Shown piece after piece: positions 29,871 through 41,159 of a DNA stretch of 64,000 nucleotides. Made by a program: the position numbers and the translations under genes. The notes beneath the pieces are model-generated. The model saw only the letters and a program-made list of their open reading frames with translations, was not told where the DNA came from and did not search any database. The stretch is from Strigamia acuminata (Eukaryota > Arthropoda > Chilopoda > Geophilomorpha > Linotaeniidae): assembly GCA_949358305.1 (NCBI GenBank), contig OX442318.1:4264501-4328500 (forward strand), written 5' to 3'. Position 1 is the first letter of the stretch. The number at the start of each line of letters is the position of its first letter.

Positions 29871-30004
29871 TAAAATAAAGATCTAAGTTGAACAAATAAC
29901 TGTACAAATTGAGATACAATCATCAATGAATTCAAATAATTTGTTTATAGCATTATTCAGTATTATCATTTACACCAAGTTTAAACAACTTTTCTTTTTT
30001 ATTT

Positions 30005-30122
30005 GACGTTTCGTTACGTTACATTAGATAATGTAACGTTTCCATAACGTTGGGTTATAACCACGTATATAAGTGGAATTGTTGTTTTGAACTATTCACT
30101 TTTGATTCCGCATCGACGCGTC
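30005..30122 (+). promoter_or_regulatory. promoter of the RGG/polyproline gene, shared with the Helentron gene
   Basis: TATATAA at 30066-30072 within CACGTATATAAGTG, and the surrounding GTTACGTTACATTAGATAATGTAACG (itself a near palindrome) match 16985-17110. Transcription would start near 30095-30102 (TTCACT), downstream of the ATG at 30087, which argues for the ATG at 30123 as the start codon. Confidence 0.65.
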
Positions 30123-31106
30123 ATGTCGCTAATCAACGATAACCCTAACCGGGGCGACCGTAATCGAGATGACGGCAATCGAGGCAGACAGAATCGAGAC
30201 CACAACCAAAAACCCAAAAGTTATTGGAACAAACGAAAACGACAAGAAGAAGAAAAAAAAGCCGACGTCGACAACTACGCCCGCTACGTAGCTGCGGCCT
30301 TCGATTATAGGCGTGGGCCACAGCGTGGTTCAAATAATTTTCGTGGTAGAGGACAACGCGGAGGGAATAACTTTCGTGGTAGGGGACAACGCGGAGGAAA
30401 TAATTTTGGTAGCGGAGGACAATGGCGCGATCGACCGAATTTTGGTCATGGCCGAAATTTGTGTGAAGAATATGATGATTGTGACGGCAGCCCCCCTAGG
30501 AAACGTCAATCACGAACTGAGAGCACTTCCCGCTTTGAAAACGAACGCCCTACGATCGTGAACGAACCCCCCCCGATTGTGCACGTACTTCAACCGACCG
30601 TTGAGGAACTTCTCCCTATCGTCTACTCCTTCAACCCGTCGTCTTATCGTCCCCCTCCTCCTCCTCCTCCTCCTCCTCCTCCTCCTCCTCCTCCCCCTCC
30701 TCCTCCACCTTCTCTTTCTTCGCCACCGATTGAGAGAATAATTTATCATCGAATTACCAAGAAATATCCAAACCTCAAAATGCTCTCAGAGACTAGAACA
30801 TTCATGGCCGGTCTCGATGACCATGGAAAATCGTTTTACCGATGGATGCAGCATTGGATCAAAGTAGGAAACGGAATCAATAATACTCTACACCAACGCC
30901 TTCTTTTTGCTCATAGACACCCAATAACCGACGATGAATATACGAAGATTCATTATATCCTCAAGGGGATAAACTTGCCGCCTGTATGGGTACATAGACG
31001 AACCGGCCCCATCCACGATCCCCTAACCGAAAATCCAGATTTCTACTTAAACGAATCTGAGGATCCCCTATTCATGTCCTCTCTTCTGGATTATTTAGAC
31101 TTCTAA
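30123..31106 (+). CDS. RGG- and polyproline-rich protein of the Helentron region, 327 aa
   Basis: Not recognised. The start at 30123 is chosen because the first codons (MSLIND) are conserved in the leader of the Helentron gene and the upstream ATG (30087) lies before the expected transcription start. N-terminal part: Arg/Asn/Asp-rich, then three FRGRGQRGGNN-type RGG repeats (about 75-105), typical of RNA- or ssDNA-binding disorder. Middle: PTIVNEPPP/PTVEELLP and a run of 20 prolines from a (CCT)n tract (30650-30712). C-terminal about 120 residues look folded (YHRITKKYPNLKML, FYRWMQHWIKVGNG, LLFAHRHPITDDEY). The frame is open and the stop lies in the 31091 hairpin. Possible accessory nucleic-acid-binding protein of the element, or a captured gene. 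Confidence 0.65.
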   Translation: MSLINDNPNRGDRNRDDGNRGRQNRDHNQKPKSYWNKRKRQEEEKKADVDNYARYVAAAFDYRRGPQRGSNNFRGRGQRGGNNFRGRGQRGGNNFGSGGQWRDRPNFGHGRNLCEEYDDCDGSPPRKRQSRTESTSRFENERPTIVNEPPPIVHVLQPTVEELLPIVYSFNPSSYRPPPPPPPPPPPPPPPPPPPPSLSSPPIERIIYHRITKKYPNLKMLSETRTFMAGLDDHGKSFYRWMQHWIKVGNGINNTLHQRLLFAHRHPITDDEYTKIHYILKGINLPPVWVHRRTGPIHDPLTENPDFYLNESEDPLFMSSLLDYLDF

Positions 31107-31124
31107 ACCTGATGTTTAGAAAGC
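31091..31124 (+). other. hairpin at the end of the RGG gene
   Basis: TTTAGACTTCTAAAC CTGAT GTTTAGAAAGCCTA forms a stem of about 12 bp and overlaps the stop codon. The same 30 nt occur at 15840-15870 and, inverted and slightly changed, at 14276-14318. It may be a Helentron terminal hairpin or a 3'-processing element. Confidence 0.55.
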
Positions 31125-34070
31125 CTATTTTATAATATTCTTTCATCTTCTTTACTTAATAAATAAATAACTTTTCTTTTAATCATAACATTTGTTTTTT
31201 TTTATTTTTTTTAAAATTTTTTCTTCAAGTTATAACGGTCAATCGAACTTAGATTTCTTACTTTGAATAAAATGAATTTACGAACGTGGTTTTTTTAGCA
31301 ACAAAATCTATCTAAACATCAAACTAATCCGTTAAGCAACAATTTATAAAAACAACAGTGAATCGTTTGATTCGATCGGCTTTCCGGCAAAACACCGTAA
31401 AAAATATCTACGCCAAATTCGAACTACATTTCACTGTGATTAGTCGTCGATTATATTAGGAAAATGCAGTTTGTCTTATTAATTTTCAAAACTTATTCCG
31501 AAATAAAATATCCAAAATCAAAAGTCCAACTCTTTTCTCGATTATTTGTTAGTCAAATTTAGAAAACAGCACTAAACAAACAAGAAACCATTTTCTACCG
31601 TTCGTCGCAACAATCATTCGTTAATACAGTAAGAAGTTATTATTGACGGAAAAACCACAATCCCATCCTGTGTCAAGTAAAATGTACTACCTTCTGATTC
31701 CGAATAAATACATTTTATATAAATAAATATTAATTTCAAACTAACACACGAACACACGAATTATTAACTTTGTTTTAACCGACGAATTGTGGTTGTGTCG
31801 ACGCGTCGATCAAACTTGCAAATTTTTTGGTTTCCTATGGTCGAAATCAACTTTTTTCTAAATTCTGCGCAGGAAACATATTTTATATTAGAAAATTTTC
31901 GTCGCGATTCGTTTTTTGATATTTCCTATGTTAAATAAGTTTAATTTAATGCACCAAACACGACAGAAATAGATTTAGCAAAGTCAATATGCAAGTTCGA
32001 TCGACAGGTCGACAGATCAAGTGGTATAAATAAATTGATCGCTATTACACCGTTTTCGTAATAAAACGGCACAAACATCGTTATTTTTTAGACTCGAAAT
32101 ATCGTCTATCTATCGACGCCAACCGTTAAACACATCGCCGTTTCCATCGCATCTACTACGCCATCGTATACTTGTCAACAACCCCATTAGATCGGAAATC
32201 AAAATCTGTACAACGCTGAATTTTTAAAAGCTTTTATTTGAAATTGACATTAAATTGACATAGTTCAAAGAGAGAAAATGCAAAAATACGGCGTAATTTT
32301 GACAAACCGGAGTGTCAGCTGGCGGATTCCGTTTGCTATAATAATTGATTTCAGCCAACTACTGACAGTTAGTAATTTTGCGCATAAAAATTCAATTTGG
32401 GGACGTAAATGTGCAAATTTCATCATAAAATTCCATTATTATGCCTAGAATTATGCCTAAAATTCAATTTCAAAATATGAATTGGTGTCAAGAAACTCCA
32501 GCTTAAGTTAACCTAATAAACCTAATTTCCCTATATATAAACATCTAAATTGAACAAACCTATTTAAAAAATCTAATCTAAAAATAGAGTAAAAATAAAA
32601 TAATTTTTCGCTCCATCGACCACCCATATTCTTCTTCCTCTATGTCTTCGTCGGTCGACTGCTTCTTCAGAGTTTGGTGAAGCTAAAGCTAAGGTTTTTG
32701 TATGTTTTTATTGTGTGAGAGTGATTTAAATGCGTGGGTTGTACCCCGCAGGAAGGCACACTAAGGCCCTCCCTTAATGCAAAGGTAATGTTTTGCCATA
32801 TGCATGTCCATGTTGTTTGTATTGTGTAAAGCCCTAATATGATCTCAAATATTAGTTTGTGTGTGTATTTGTCTGCGTTGCTTTTATTGGAATTTGTTTG
32901 AGTTAGTAATTCACTTACCTCTATTTTGTTCCTTTCTGAAAACCATCAGTTATTCAAAATCCATCCAGTCATACTTTTGCGTTCAAAGTTTAGATTTTTG
33001 ATAATTACTGCACAAACATTCATTCATGTCAAGTTAAATAAAAGCCTTTAAAAACAAATTTTTTTGGACGTGAAAACAGTTTTTTTTAGTTTTAAAAACC
33101 AAACAGGGCTTAAATTTTCATTGAAGTAAAACTTTGAACGTACAAAAAAAATCAATAAATACAAAAATTAAAACAAATCAATCATTCATTCATTCAATTA
33201 CTCTTATGCCATTAAAAAGAAATCAACAATAATTTACTTTATAAATGGAAAGAAAAATTTATTCAATTCAATTCAATTCAATTCAATTCAATAAAAACGA
33301 AATAAAAATAATAAAATTGAAGAAATATAAATTAATAATGAAAAATAAATATAAATTAATAATGAAAAATAAATATTAAAAATCAACAACAAAATTCAAT
33401 TCACTTCAATTACAAATGTAAATACCGTATTTTATTGATTAAGAGCTGCGGCTATTTTTAAAAAATGCCATTTCGGTTTTTTGTTACATTTGTTTATTGT
33501 AACAAACAAAGTCTGAATTTAATATAATGGCCCCCATCGGTTAAGAAAGAAAGAAAGAAAGAAAGAAATCTTGATTGAAATTCATAAATATAGACGAAAT
33601 CTCGATAGAAATCGGTAAAATACGGTAGATTAATAAAATCAAAATAATCAAAGACTAAATCAAAATAAATCAAATAAATTAAACGATCAAATGCGGCCCA
33701 AATTTGCCGAAATTTGTGTAGAAAGGCACACTTTTCTATACAAAATTCGGCAATTTTAGGGGGCAATTGAGCTCTACAATGCCGCCGAATGTTTAATAAA
33801 TATACGAAATTGTTTAAAAACGAACAAAATTCGTTCCATTTTTGTCAGCAAATACTTTTTTGGTTTTTTGTAAGAAGCGTACGTTCATCGTTCGTTAAAA
33901 TAACACTCGAAAGAAAAATAACGAGTCGGAAATGTACCGAACATCGTAGTTTGTATATTTCGTATTTATTATACATTCGACCGCGTTGGTGAGCTCAAAT
34001 GCGTCCGATAAAGTAATCATTCTGAAATATTAAATAATAAAAAAAATTTTCACACAATAAAAATCACGAA
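31125..34070. other. gene-free AT-rich stretch of the composite element
   Basis: No coding region seen. It holds a TTCGTCGCGATTCGTTTTTT fragment (31905), a TATAAATA motif (32024), an ACCGGAGTGTCAGCTGGCGGATTCCG motif (32306) related to 16127, an (ATTCA)n tract (33259-33292), a (GAAA)n tract (33546-33569), and a segment near 33425-33500 and 33840-33910 that recurs inverted at 54690-54830. Confidence 0.5.
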
Positions 34071-34097
34071 ACCGTGGCAAATCAATGTACGACAATA

Positions 34098-34268
34098 TTG
34101 AATTATTTCGGCGGCGTTTGGGTTGACAAACCCGGGCGTACGTGTTTAAAAGTCATGGCGTTACTGTTATTCGCCAAAATTTTACACATAAATCGTTTAA
34201 TGTACGCCATGAACTTAAAACACGGTCGCCCGCGTACGTCAACCCAAACGCGGCCGAAATAATTCAAT
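34098..34268. repeat. imperfect palindrome of about 170 bp
   Basis: ATTGAATTATTTCGGCGGCG..TTTGGGTTGACAAACCCGGGCGTACGTG is mirrored by GTCGCCCGCGTACGTCAACCCAAACGCGGCCGAAATAATTCAATTTT, so the region folds into a GC-rich hairpin in an AT-rich setting. Confidence 0.7.
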
Positions 34269-34949
34269 TTTGCCTTACATTTTTAAAATAAGAACAAATT
34301 CACGATTTGTTTGGTAAAACGTGGCGAAAATGTCTTAAAAAAAATAAATATAGCAAGAAAATTTTTTAAAAAAAAAGAATCAATTAATAAAAACAAATCA
34401 ATAAATGAATTAAATAAATTGAGGTCTCCAACACAAAAAAGGCGAAAATATCATCACACGTACGAAGCGAAATGGAATAAAAACAATAAAAATGAAAAAA
34501 AATTAATTAAAAATGAAAAAAACCGGAAAATGACGAATAAAACACAAATATAATTCACCGTAGTTCACTAACGCACTTTTCGAGACAAAATTCGTGAATC
34601 GGGCAATTTTCGGCGGCCGCATTCGAAAGCTCAAATGTGCCGGAAAAAAATAAAATAAATAAAAATAAAAATAAATCCTACCGTCCACTTTACGGTGAAG
34701 CACTGTCATCCTGTCACTGTCACTCAAACACAATCCCAAACACAAACACAAACACAAACACTTCACTTATCACTTAATTCACTAAACACAACTGGTAATC
34801 TCCTAAAAAGCTAAACACAAGTGGTAATCCATGATAATCCAGCCATGGGTGGCCATTACAAAATGACAGTGTTAACTTTTGGGTTCCAAAAGCCATCAAT
34901 AGATGGCGCTCAGTTAAAAATATCTCACAGCTAAAACCACCAACAGGTG

Positions 34950-35156
34950 GCGGTTATATTGGGCGAATTTGGCGTTTGGTTTGGTATTGGCCGAATTGGC
35001 GTTGTGTTTGGTTCGGTTTGGGTTTGGGTTGCATTTTTGTGTGGTTTTGGTTGCGTTTTGATTTGGTTTTAATGTTTTGTTTTGCTGTGTTTGATTTACA
35101 TTATGATTGATTTATGGTTTCTGTGACCAAAAATGATTCTGCGGGTGAACAGCTAG
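34950..35156 (+). mobile_element. Helitron-like 3' terminus
   Basis: GT-rich sequence (GGTTTGGGTTTGGGTTGCAT) ending GCGGGTGAACAGCTAG before T matches 7000-7182. It is the best candidate for the right end of the composite element that starts near 16.1 kb; no clear CTRR-adjacent hairpin was found. Confidence 0.5.
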
Positions 35157-35436
35157 TAAAGAATATGAAATCAAATCATACAGTTACCGCTTAAGAGTCG
35201 GCATGGAATTGTAGTTGCAAATAATTAATTTTTGTAAACGTACACCATTTGAATGATTCGAAATTGGTTGTTTTGTGTTGTTAATTTATTATTATTTCAG
35301 TTCGATAGTGATATGAGACGTAACATTAAGGAGTCGCAAATCAAAGTTTGATTTAAGTTTTGATTTGGGTTTCTTTAATATATTGGGGTAACAAACTATG
35401 GAAATTTCTCTTGGGTTTTTTTTCTTTAATTAGGGG

Positions 35437-35765
35437 CAGGGTTTAGAAGTCTAATATGTAATGCTTCCCTGCATTACAAATCCCTGCTTGTTTATTTCTA
35501 AACACATCTGTTTTTTCCTCTCCTCTCTCTGTCTGATCTTGACATTCTTCATCACAATGTCGTCACTCTGTCATTGTCCATTCCTAAACCTCCTTCTCCT
35601 CCCCTTTTCCGTCACACCTCTATGTATGCTTTCAAAAATTTCAATTGGGATCTTATTCGTTCTGAATCCTCCATGATTGACTGGCTGCCACTCATTGCCT
35701 CCACTGACCTTGATTTTAAAATCTTTCTTCTGTACTTACAAGTATTTGATACACTGCTCTGATGG
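35437..35765 (+). pseudogene. possible non-LTR retrotransposon remnant
   Basis: After the repeat shared with 13685-13745, the plus strand (35540-35762) reads DLDILHHNVVTLSLSIP..FRHTSMYAFKNFNWDLIRSE..W, resembling the end of an APE-type endonuclease (SDH..V) and the following linker of CR1/L2-like elements. Short and degraded; no reverse transcriptase. Confidence 0.3.
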
Positions 35766-37546
35766 TATAATTTAGTAATAATTGATTCAATTACATTTAT
35801 CAAAATTATTATTTTCAAATTGTAATTTCTTCAATTTTGAAAATTAAATTACCGATTTCAAACAAGCAATTTAAAAAATTAAAACTAAAAAGACGGACAG
35901 TTTGTTGAATTTGTTTTTGAAAGTTGAACCTTTTAGCTGTAATTATTATTTTGCAATGACGTAATGCAGTGAGGGTTTTTTTTTGTTAAATTTAAGAAAA
36001 ATAATTACATCATTACTAACTTGTATATGAAGATTTTGCTGGTTCTAAGTGTGATAAAATATAAAACATTTACCTCAATGCGCACTTTCTAATTGGCCAA
36101 TCTGCTATCAAAGGTTGTGTGTGCTATGTCACTTCTTGTCAATCTAAGCTTTACGCATGCGCAATTTCTTTCTAAACCAATATTGAGTTTTTGTGTTTAT
36201 ACTTTGTAGTTTGTGGTCTGACAGCTCTAATATCAGTAATGAAACCTCCATTTAATGGGATCTGTCAGGAAAAAAAAGATTAAAGAAAAGAACATTACTG
36301 AATTTAAATTTTCAAAGAAAATTGCATTTGAAAGTGTTCTTATATGTAATGAATGGCTGTGTTCCCAAATGCCATAACCTGTAATCTGGGTAATCTTTAC
36401 TTACATGACCACTTGCTACTCTCAACATCGATTTTTAGGCAGCGGTTCTTAATATTTTATTCATGTCTGAATAGTGCGAAAGGGAAACACATTTATCAAA
36501 ATGATTCCAGTTGACACAATTTAATGGTTGTTAACGGGACATATTACACTTTTACATTAGATGAAGTTAAAGTTTCCAATTTTAGAAGTAACTTAGACAT
36601 CGTCACAGGAAGCAAGAAGTAGCAAATAATATAAAAAAAAAACATTGAAGTCGATACGCTACAACTACTTGTAATCAATTTTTGCATAAAAATGTGTTGT
36701 AACAATTTCATCTCGCATGCACGAGACAACAATACAAAGATCATCTTTAAACAATAATTCAACTTAATATACAGTATATCTTAATAATACACTCATAATC
36801 TAAATGATAAACATCATACGCTGATTTACATCGACTGTTGTTTAATTTCAACAATTTTGTCTGCAGTATTTTATTTTATTTTTGGGTTTTGTAGCCCAAT
36901 ACATGTACACAAGTACAACACTTTTTATTTTTTAATTGAAACACGAATTGAATTTGAAATGTGAATTTGCAGCAAATAGTTTCTTGTATTTTTATTGCTA
37001 ATTTAATCATAACACGCTCATTTTTAAACAATTTGAATTGTTTCTTTACAAAAGAAGCCATCTAGCGGCGAATTCTGACATTACTACGGATATGCATCCA
37101 GAGCACAGCAGCATGGCAGGCGTGATGTGTTACGAGTGAAGGACTGATAACGATGGAACATGTACTTGTAACTTCAAGAGATCACACCGATTTCTCATGA
37201 CTGATACGATCGAAGCAAGATTATCGTGTAAACTTCAGCACCTATTCAGTCAGGTATTCATTATTTATTGAATTACTTTGGTTTTAATTTGGGAAAATAG
37301 TGTCATGGCGGTACGGTACCGCGCACTTTTGATTTCTTTGTTTAAAAAAGCTTATTGGTGTATTACTTTATGTTCTATTTTATGTATTACGTATAAAAGT
37401 AAACCAAACTTACATTTTCGTTCGTTGGTTAAGCTGCAAATGTGAGTACGAACATCTTATACCAACGTGGCAACATGACCGATTTCATCACTACAAATCG
37501 GTCACGTCGTAAAAACCTGTACCGGAAATGCTTGATTTGTGTAAAA
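35766..37546. other. gene-free stretch
   Basis: AT-rich, no supported gene, no clear inverted repeats. A segment at 37075-37220 is GC-richer (CATCTAGCGGCG, GCAGGCGTGATG) but has no open frame of note. Confidence 0.4.
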
Positions 37547-37548
37547 TA

Positions 37549-38117
37549 CAGTCGAAACTCTTTATAACGAATCGCAAGGGACCGGAAGAATCGATTCGTT
37601 ATAACGAGAATTCGTTAAAACGAATCAGGTGAAAAAATTAAATTGTATCATGAAAAACATTATTTATTCATAAACATGGTATTTTATGGTAGTTTCATGT
37701 TAATTTTGTCCAGATTCTTTAAAATTGTTGAAATTTGCAGCTGAAATTGTAGAACGGGACAAATTAAACTCAGTAGCTACAATGGATGGCTTCTTGCCAT
37801 TGTCAATGGCATTAATAATGTTCAGCTTGTCTTGAATTGAAATTGCCTTTTGTTTGGCAGCCATTTTCATTTTTCTTTGTTCTCTAAATATAGGCATCAT
37901 ATGTGATCAGTTTTGAAAATTCGTTATAACGAGATCTTATGGGTATTACAGTGTACCTGAAAACCTGTTCGTTATAACGAATAATTCGTTATATCGAAAT
38001 TCGTTATAACGAAAATATTTAACATGGTGTTCTATGGCTGGCCAACCAAGTCATTTTAAATAATTCGTTATATCGATAATTCGTTATAACGCGATTCGTT
38101 ATAAAGAGTTTCGACTG
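37549..38117 (-). mobile_element. pogo/Tigger-like DNA transposon remnant
   Basis: Perfect 27-bp inverted ends begin CAGTCGAAACTCTTTATAAC and are flanked by TA (37547-37548, 38118-38119). Repeated TTCGTTATAACGA sub-terminal motifs are present. The minus strand at 37864-37700 encodes a CENP-B/pogo N-terminal helix-turn-helix (AISIQDKLNIINAIDNGKK, ATEFNLSRSTIS) cut short; the DDE domain is missing. Confidence 0.85.
37700..37900 (-). pseudogene. pogo-type transposase DNA-binding domain fragment
   Basis: About 60 residues of the CENP-B N-terminal domain: KQKAISIQDKLNIINAI, PSIVATEFNLSRSTIS. It ends after the second helix-turn-helix segment and lacks the catalytic part, so it could at most act as a binding-only peptide. 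Confidence 0.7.
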
Positions 38118-38119
38118 TA

Positions 38120-38825
38120 TTACAATTCGTCCGTTGGGAATTTTCTTCTGATCGTTCAAATTTTGTTGTAATCATTTCGTCTCGTTTATTCGGATAAATT
38201 GAGTCGTATTGCATTGTCATGAATATTAATTCACCACTCCACTTGGATCAAACACAAACACACACGTTACCGGTATGTTATGTTAAACGAAATGATATTA
38301 TCACAGCCATTACGTAATGGTAATGTATAGTTTAATTCGTATTAATTGGCCATTTGTCGGCATAGTCATTGTTTAATATTCTCAACCTATAAATAAATGT
38401 TATATGAATTGATAACTCACTGACTCGTTTATTTTACCTCAACTCACAAGTTCACTTGCCCGATCTATCTTGCACGTCATACATTTTAGCGCAAAAGCGA
38501 CATCGTCACATCCTTTTCATCCGAAGGCGAGTCTGAACGAATCCAAAAACGATGACAAAATAATGGCGACCTTGGTCGGAAATTGCACTGTAAAAACCTG
38601 TTCATCTCTGCTACTACTTGTAGGACGTCAGGAGAGAAGTGTGTGTACTGTATGTGTGTGGAATTATACCAAGAGTCCAGAATGATGCAACGTGGAATAA
38701 AATGCTTTTATTATTGAAAAGCACAAAAAGAAATACATTCATCAAGACAGCAGCTCGCTGCCATGACAGGTGCGTCGTTAACAAAAAAACCAACGTGTGA
38801 GAGAGAGTGACGTGTGAGTGACAAC
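38120..38825. other. gene-free stretch
   Basis: Holds AATAAATG (38390) and TTTATTTTACCTCAACTCAC of LTR-like look, and a region with AATAAA at 38696; no gene or matching repeat was found in the window. Confidence 0.3.
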
Positions 38826-39012
38826 TACAACCCATGGCCAAAAGTATTAGACCACACCAGCAAATCAACACAAAATTTTATTCTTCACCCAATAACTTTG
38901 GAGTGGTAAATGATAGATACAAAAATAAAAATGCACTGGAAAGACCTGTTTTCCCTCTACGAAACAAACTAAATAAACTTATAAAAATATCAAATTAAAC
39001 CGCAAAAAAGTT

Positions 39013-39688
39013 TGTCACGATTAATTCTGTTGGTACAATTAATTCTAAACAAATATCGCGCAAAAACTAATTCGCGCAATAGTAATGGGCAAAGTTCGTA
39101 GATTTCCCTAAACCTTGTTTCCTTCAAATGTGGACATCCAGAAACTCAGGAAACCTAATACTCGCGTTTGACTAACATAATTTATATTGGACAGTTCCTT
39201 GCTTACGACGGGTGTTTGTAGGCGTAAAAGAATGAAAGCACGATGATATAAACCTAGAGTGGAAAGGGGATATCATCGGGCAGTGATAATATAAAATATG
39301 TCGGCATTGAAAATAGCGCAATAGGGTTAGATGTAGTGGCGCTTGTTGAAGGCGCAAATAATAGAGGACTAAATCTAGATGTTACTAAAGGAGAATGGTG
39401 TTATCCAGTAGAGAGCATAAGAAGAAGTGATTAAACTTAGGATGATTGGAAAGAGGAAAACTCAGTCATGTGACTGGTCAGATCAATTAGAGAAGGGGGT
39501 GGAAAAGGTGAAAATAGGAGTTCGATTGTTAAGAATAATGATATGCGCATCATCCAGATTGCGCATTCATTAAATGAAGATGAGTAAGTGAGATGAATCA
39601 TCACAAATGAGAGAAACAAGAAAATATTATAAGAAATAAGATCGGGTTATTCTAAATTAAAAATAGGCGGGTAGACGTGCCCGTGACA
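39013..39688. mobile_element. 676-bp element with 4-bp TSD inside the fold-back
   Basis: The right arm reads CCCCAAAAAAGTTGATTTG without it, so boundaries are exact: TSD AGTT at 39009-39012 and 39689-39692, inverted ends TGTCACG/CGTGACA. No transposase. Four-bp duplications occur for example in Sola elements; the family is not determined. Confidence 0.75.
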
Positions 39689-39886
39689 AGTTGATTTGAA
39701 AAAATCTCACTCTGGTCAAAATTATTAGACCATTTTGTTCTCTGGACAAAAATATTAGACCAGACCACTTTTGTCACAGAATGAGACGTAACAATGCAAT
39801 TTTTATACAAATTTCATTGCTTATCTGAATGATGTCAACAATATTCATAACTGACCATCATTTGATGACTTCATTTCACTGCCAGC

Positions 39887-40252
39887 ATGGCCAAAACTAA
39901 GGAACTCTCAGATGACCTGAAACACCGAATTATCTTGCTGTACAAGGATAAAATATCCTAGAAAACCATTTCAAAGCAACTTAGAATTAGTAAAACACCC
40001 ATTCAATACGTAATAACGAAATTTGAATGCATAGGAACAGTTAAAAATGTTAAACGGGCTGGTCGCTCAAAATCTAATTCACGACGTCAAGATGGTTACC
40101 TTAGAAAAATCTGTAAATAAATGAGATTTGCCTTGCCAAATGAAATGGAAAGTGGGTTGAAGAAGGCTGGAATTAATATTGGTGCTCGTACCGTACGACG
40201 GTTGCTTAAATTCCATGGGTTATAGCTCTTGCAAGGCAACGACCAAACCCTT
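39887..40252 (+). pseudogene. Tc1-type transposase N-terminus, left arm
   Basis: ATG at 39887 opens MAKTKELSDDLKHRIILLYK, then TAG at 39959; translation beyond the stop continues TISKQLRISKTPIQYVITKF and GTVKNVK, the paired helix-turn-helix of Tc1 transposases. It reaches GARTVRRLLKFHG before entering the spacer. No DDE domain. Confidence 0.8.
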
Positions 40253-40414
40253 TATAACACCATGACAGGGGAGATTGAGATTAACCTGGGTTAACACATG
40301 AAATGTGGACAAAGAAGGACTGGGAAATGGTTATCTTCTCGAATAAAAAGTTCAATATGGATTGGATATGGTAATAATGTTAAATGTCTTGTTTAAAAGG
40401 CAACCTCATAAGGA

Positions 40415-40781
40415 AGGGTTTGGCTTTTGCCCTGCAACAGCTATAATCCAAGAAATTTAAGCGACTGTCATACACTATGAGCACCAGTATTAATTCTAGC
40501 CTTCTTTAACTCACTTTCCATTTCATTTGACAAGGCAAATCTCATTTATTTACAGATTTTTCTAAGGTAACCATCTTGACGTCGTGAATTACATTTTGGG
40601 AGACCAGACTGTTTCACATTTTTAACTGTTCCTGTGCATCCAAATTTCGTTATTACGTATTGAATGGGTGTTTTACTTATTCTAAGTTGCTTTGAAATGG
40701 TTTTCTGGGATATTTTGTCCTTGTACAGCAAGATAATTAGGTATTTCAGGTCATCTGAGAGTTCCTTAGTTTTGGCTATGA
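40415..40781 (-). pseudogene. Tc1-type transposase N-terminus, right arm
   Basis: Minus-strand counterpart of 39887-40252; lacks the initiator (ATA) but has CAG where the left arm has its early stop (SQKTISKQLRISKTPIQYV). The two arms thus decayed independently. Confidence 0.8.
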
Positions 40782-41159
40782 TGGCAGTGAAATGAAGTCA
40801 TCAAATGATGGTCAGTTATAAATATTGTTGACATCATTCAGATAAGCAATGAAATTTGTATAAAAATTGCATTGTTACGTCTCATTCTGTGACAAAAGTG
40901 GTCTGGTCTAATATTTTTGTCCAGAGAACAAGGTGGTCTAATAATTTTGACCAGAGTGAGATTTTTTCAAATCAACTTTTTTGGGGTTTAAGTTGATATT
41001 TTTATAAGTTTATTTAGTTTGTTTTGTAGAGGGAAAACAGGTCTTTCCAGTGCATTTTTATTTTTGTATCTATCATTTACCATTCCAAAGTTATTGGGTG
41101 AAGAATAAAATTTTGTGTTGATTTGCTGGTGTGGTCTAATACTTTTGGCCATGGGTAGT

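Larger units (their letters stand above)
38831..41155. mobile_element. Tc1-derived giant fold-back element
   Basis: Arms 38831-40252 (746 nt without the insertion at 39013-39688) and 40415-41155 (741 nt) are inverted copies at roughly 90% identity, with a spacer of about 160 nt. Ends CCCATGGCCAAAAGTATTAG lie next to TA. Each arm carries a terminal repeat and the N-terminal third of a Tc1-type transposase, head to head. Left arm transposase has a stop at codon 25 (TAG), right arm has ATG changed to ATA. A transcript would form a very long double-stranded RNA. Confidence 0.8.

Noticed and set aside
30087-30122. upstream ATG of the RGG gene as the start codon
   Set aside because: Lies only about 15 bp after the TATA box, before the expected transcription start; the ATG at 30123 is the conserved one.
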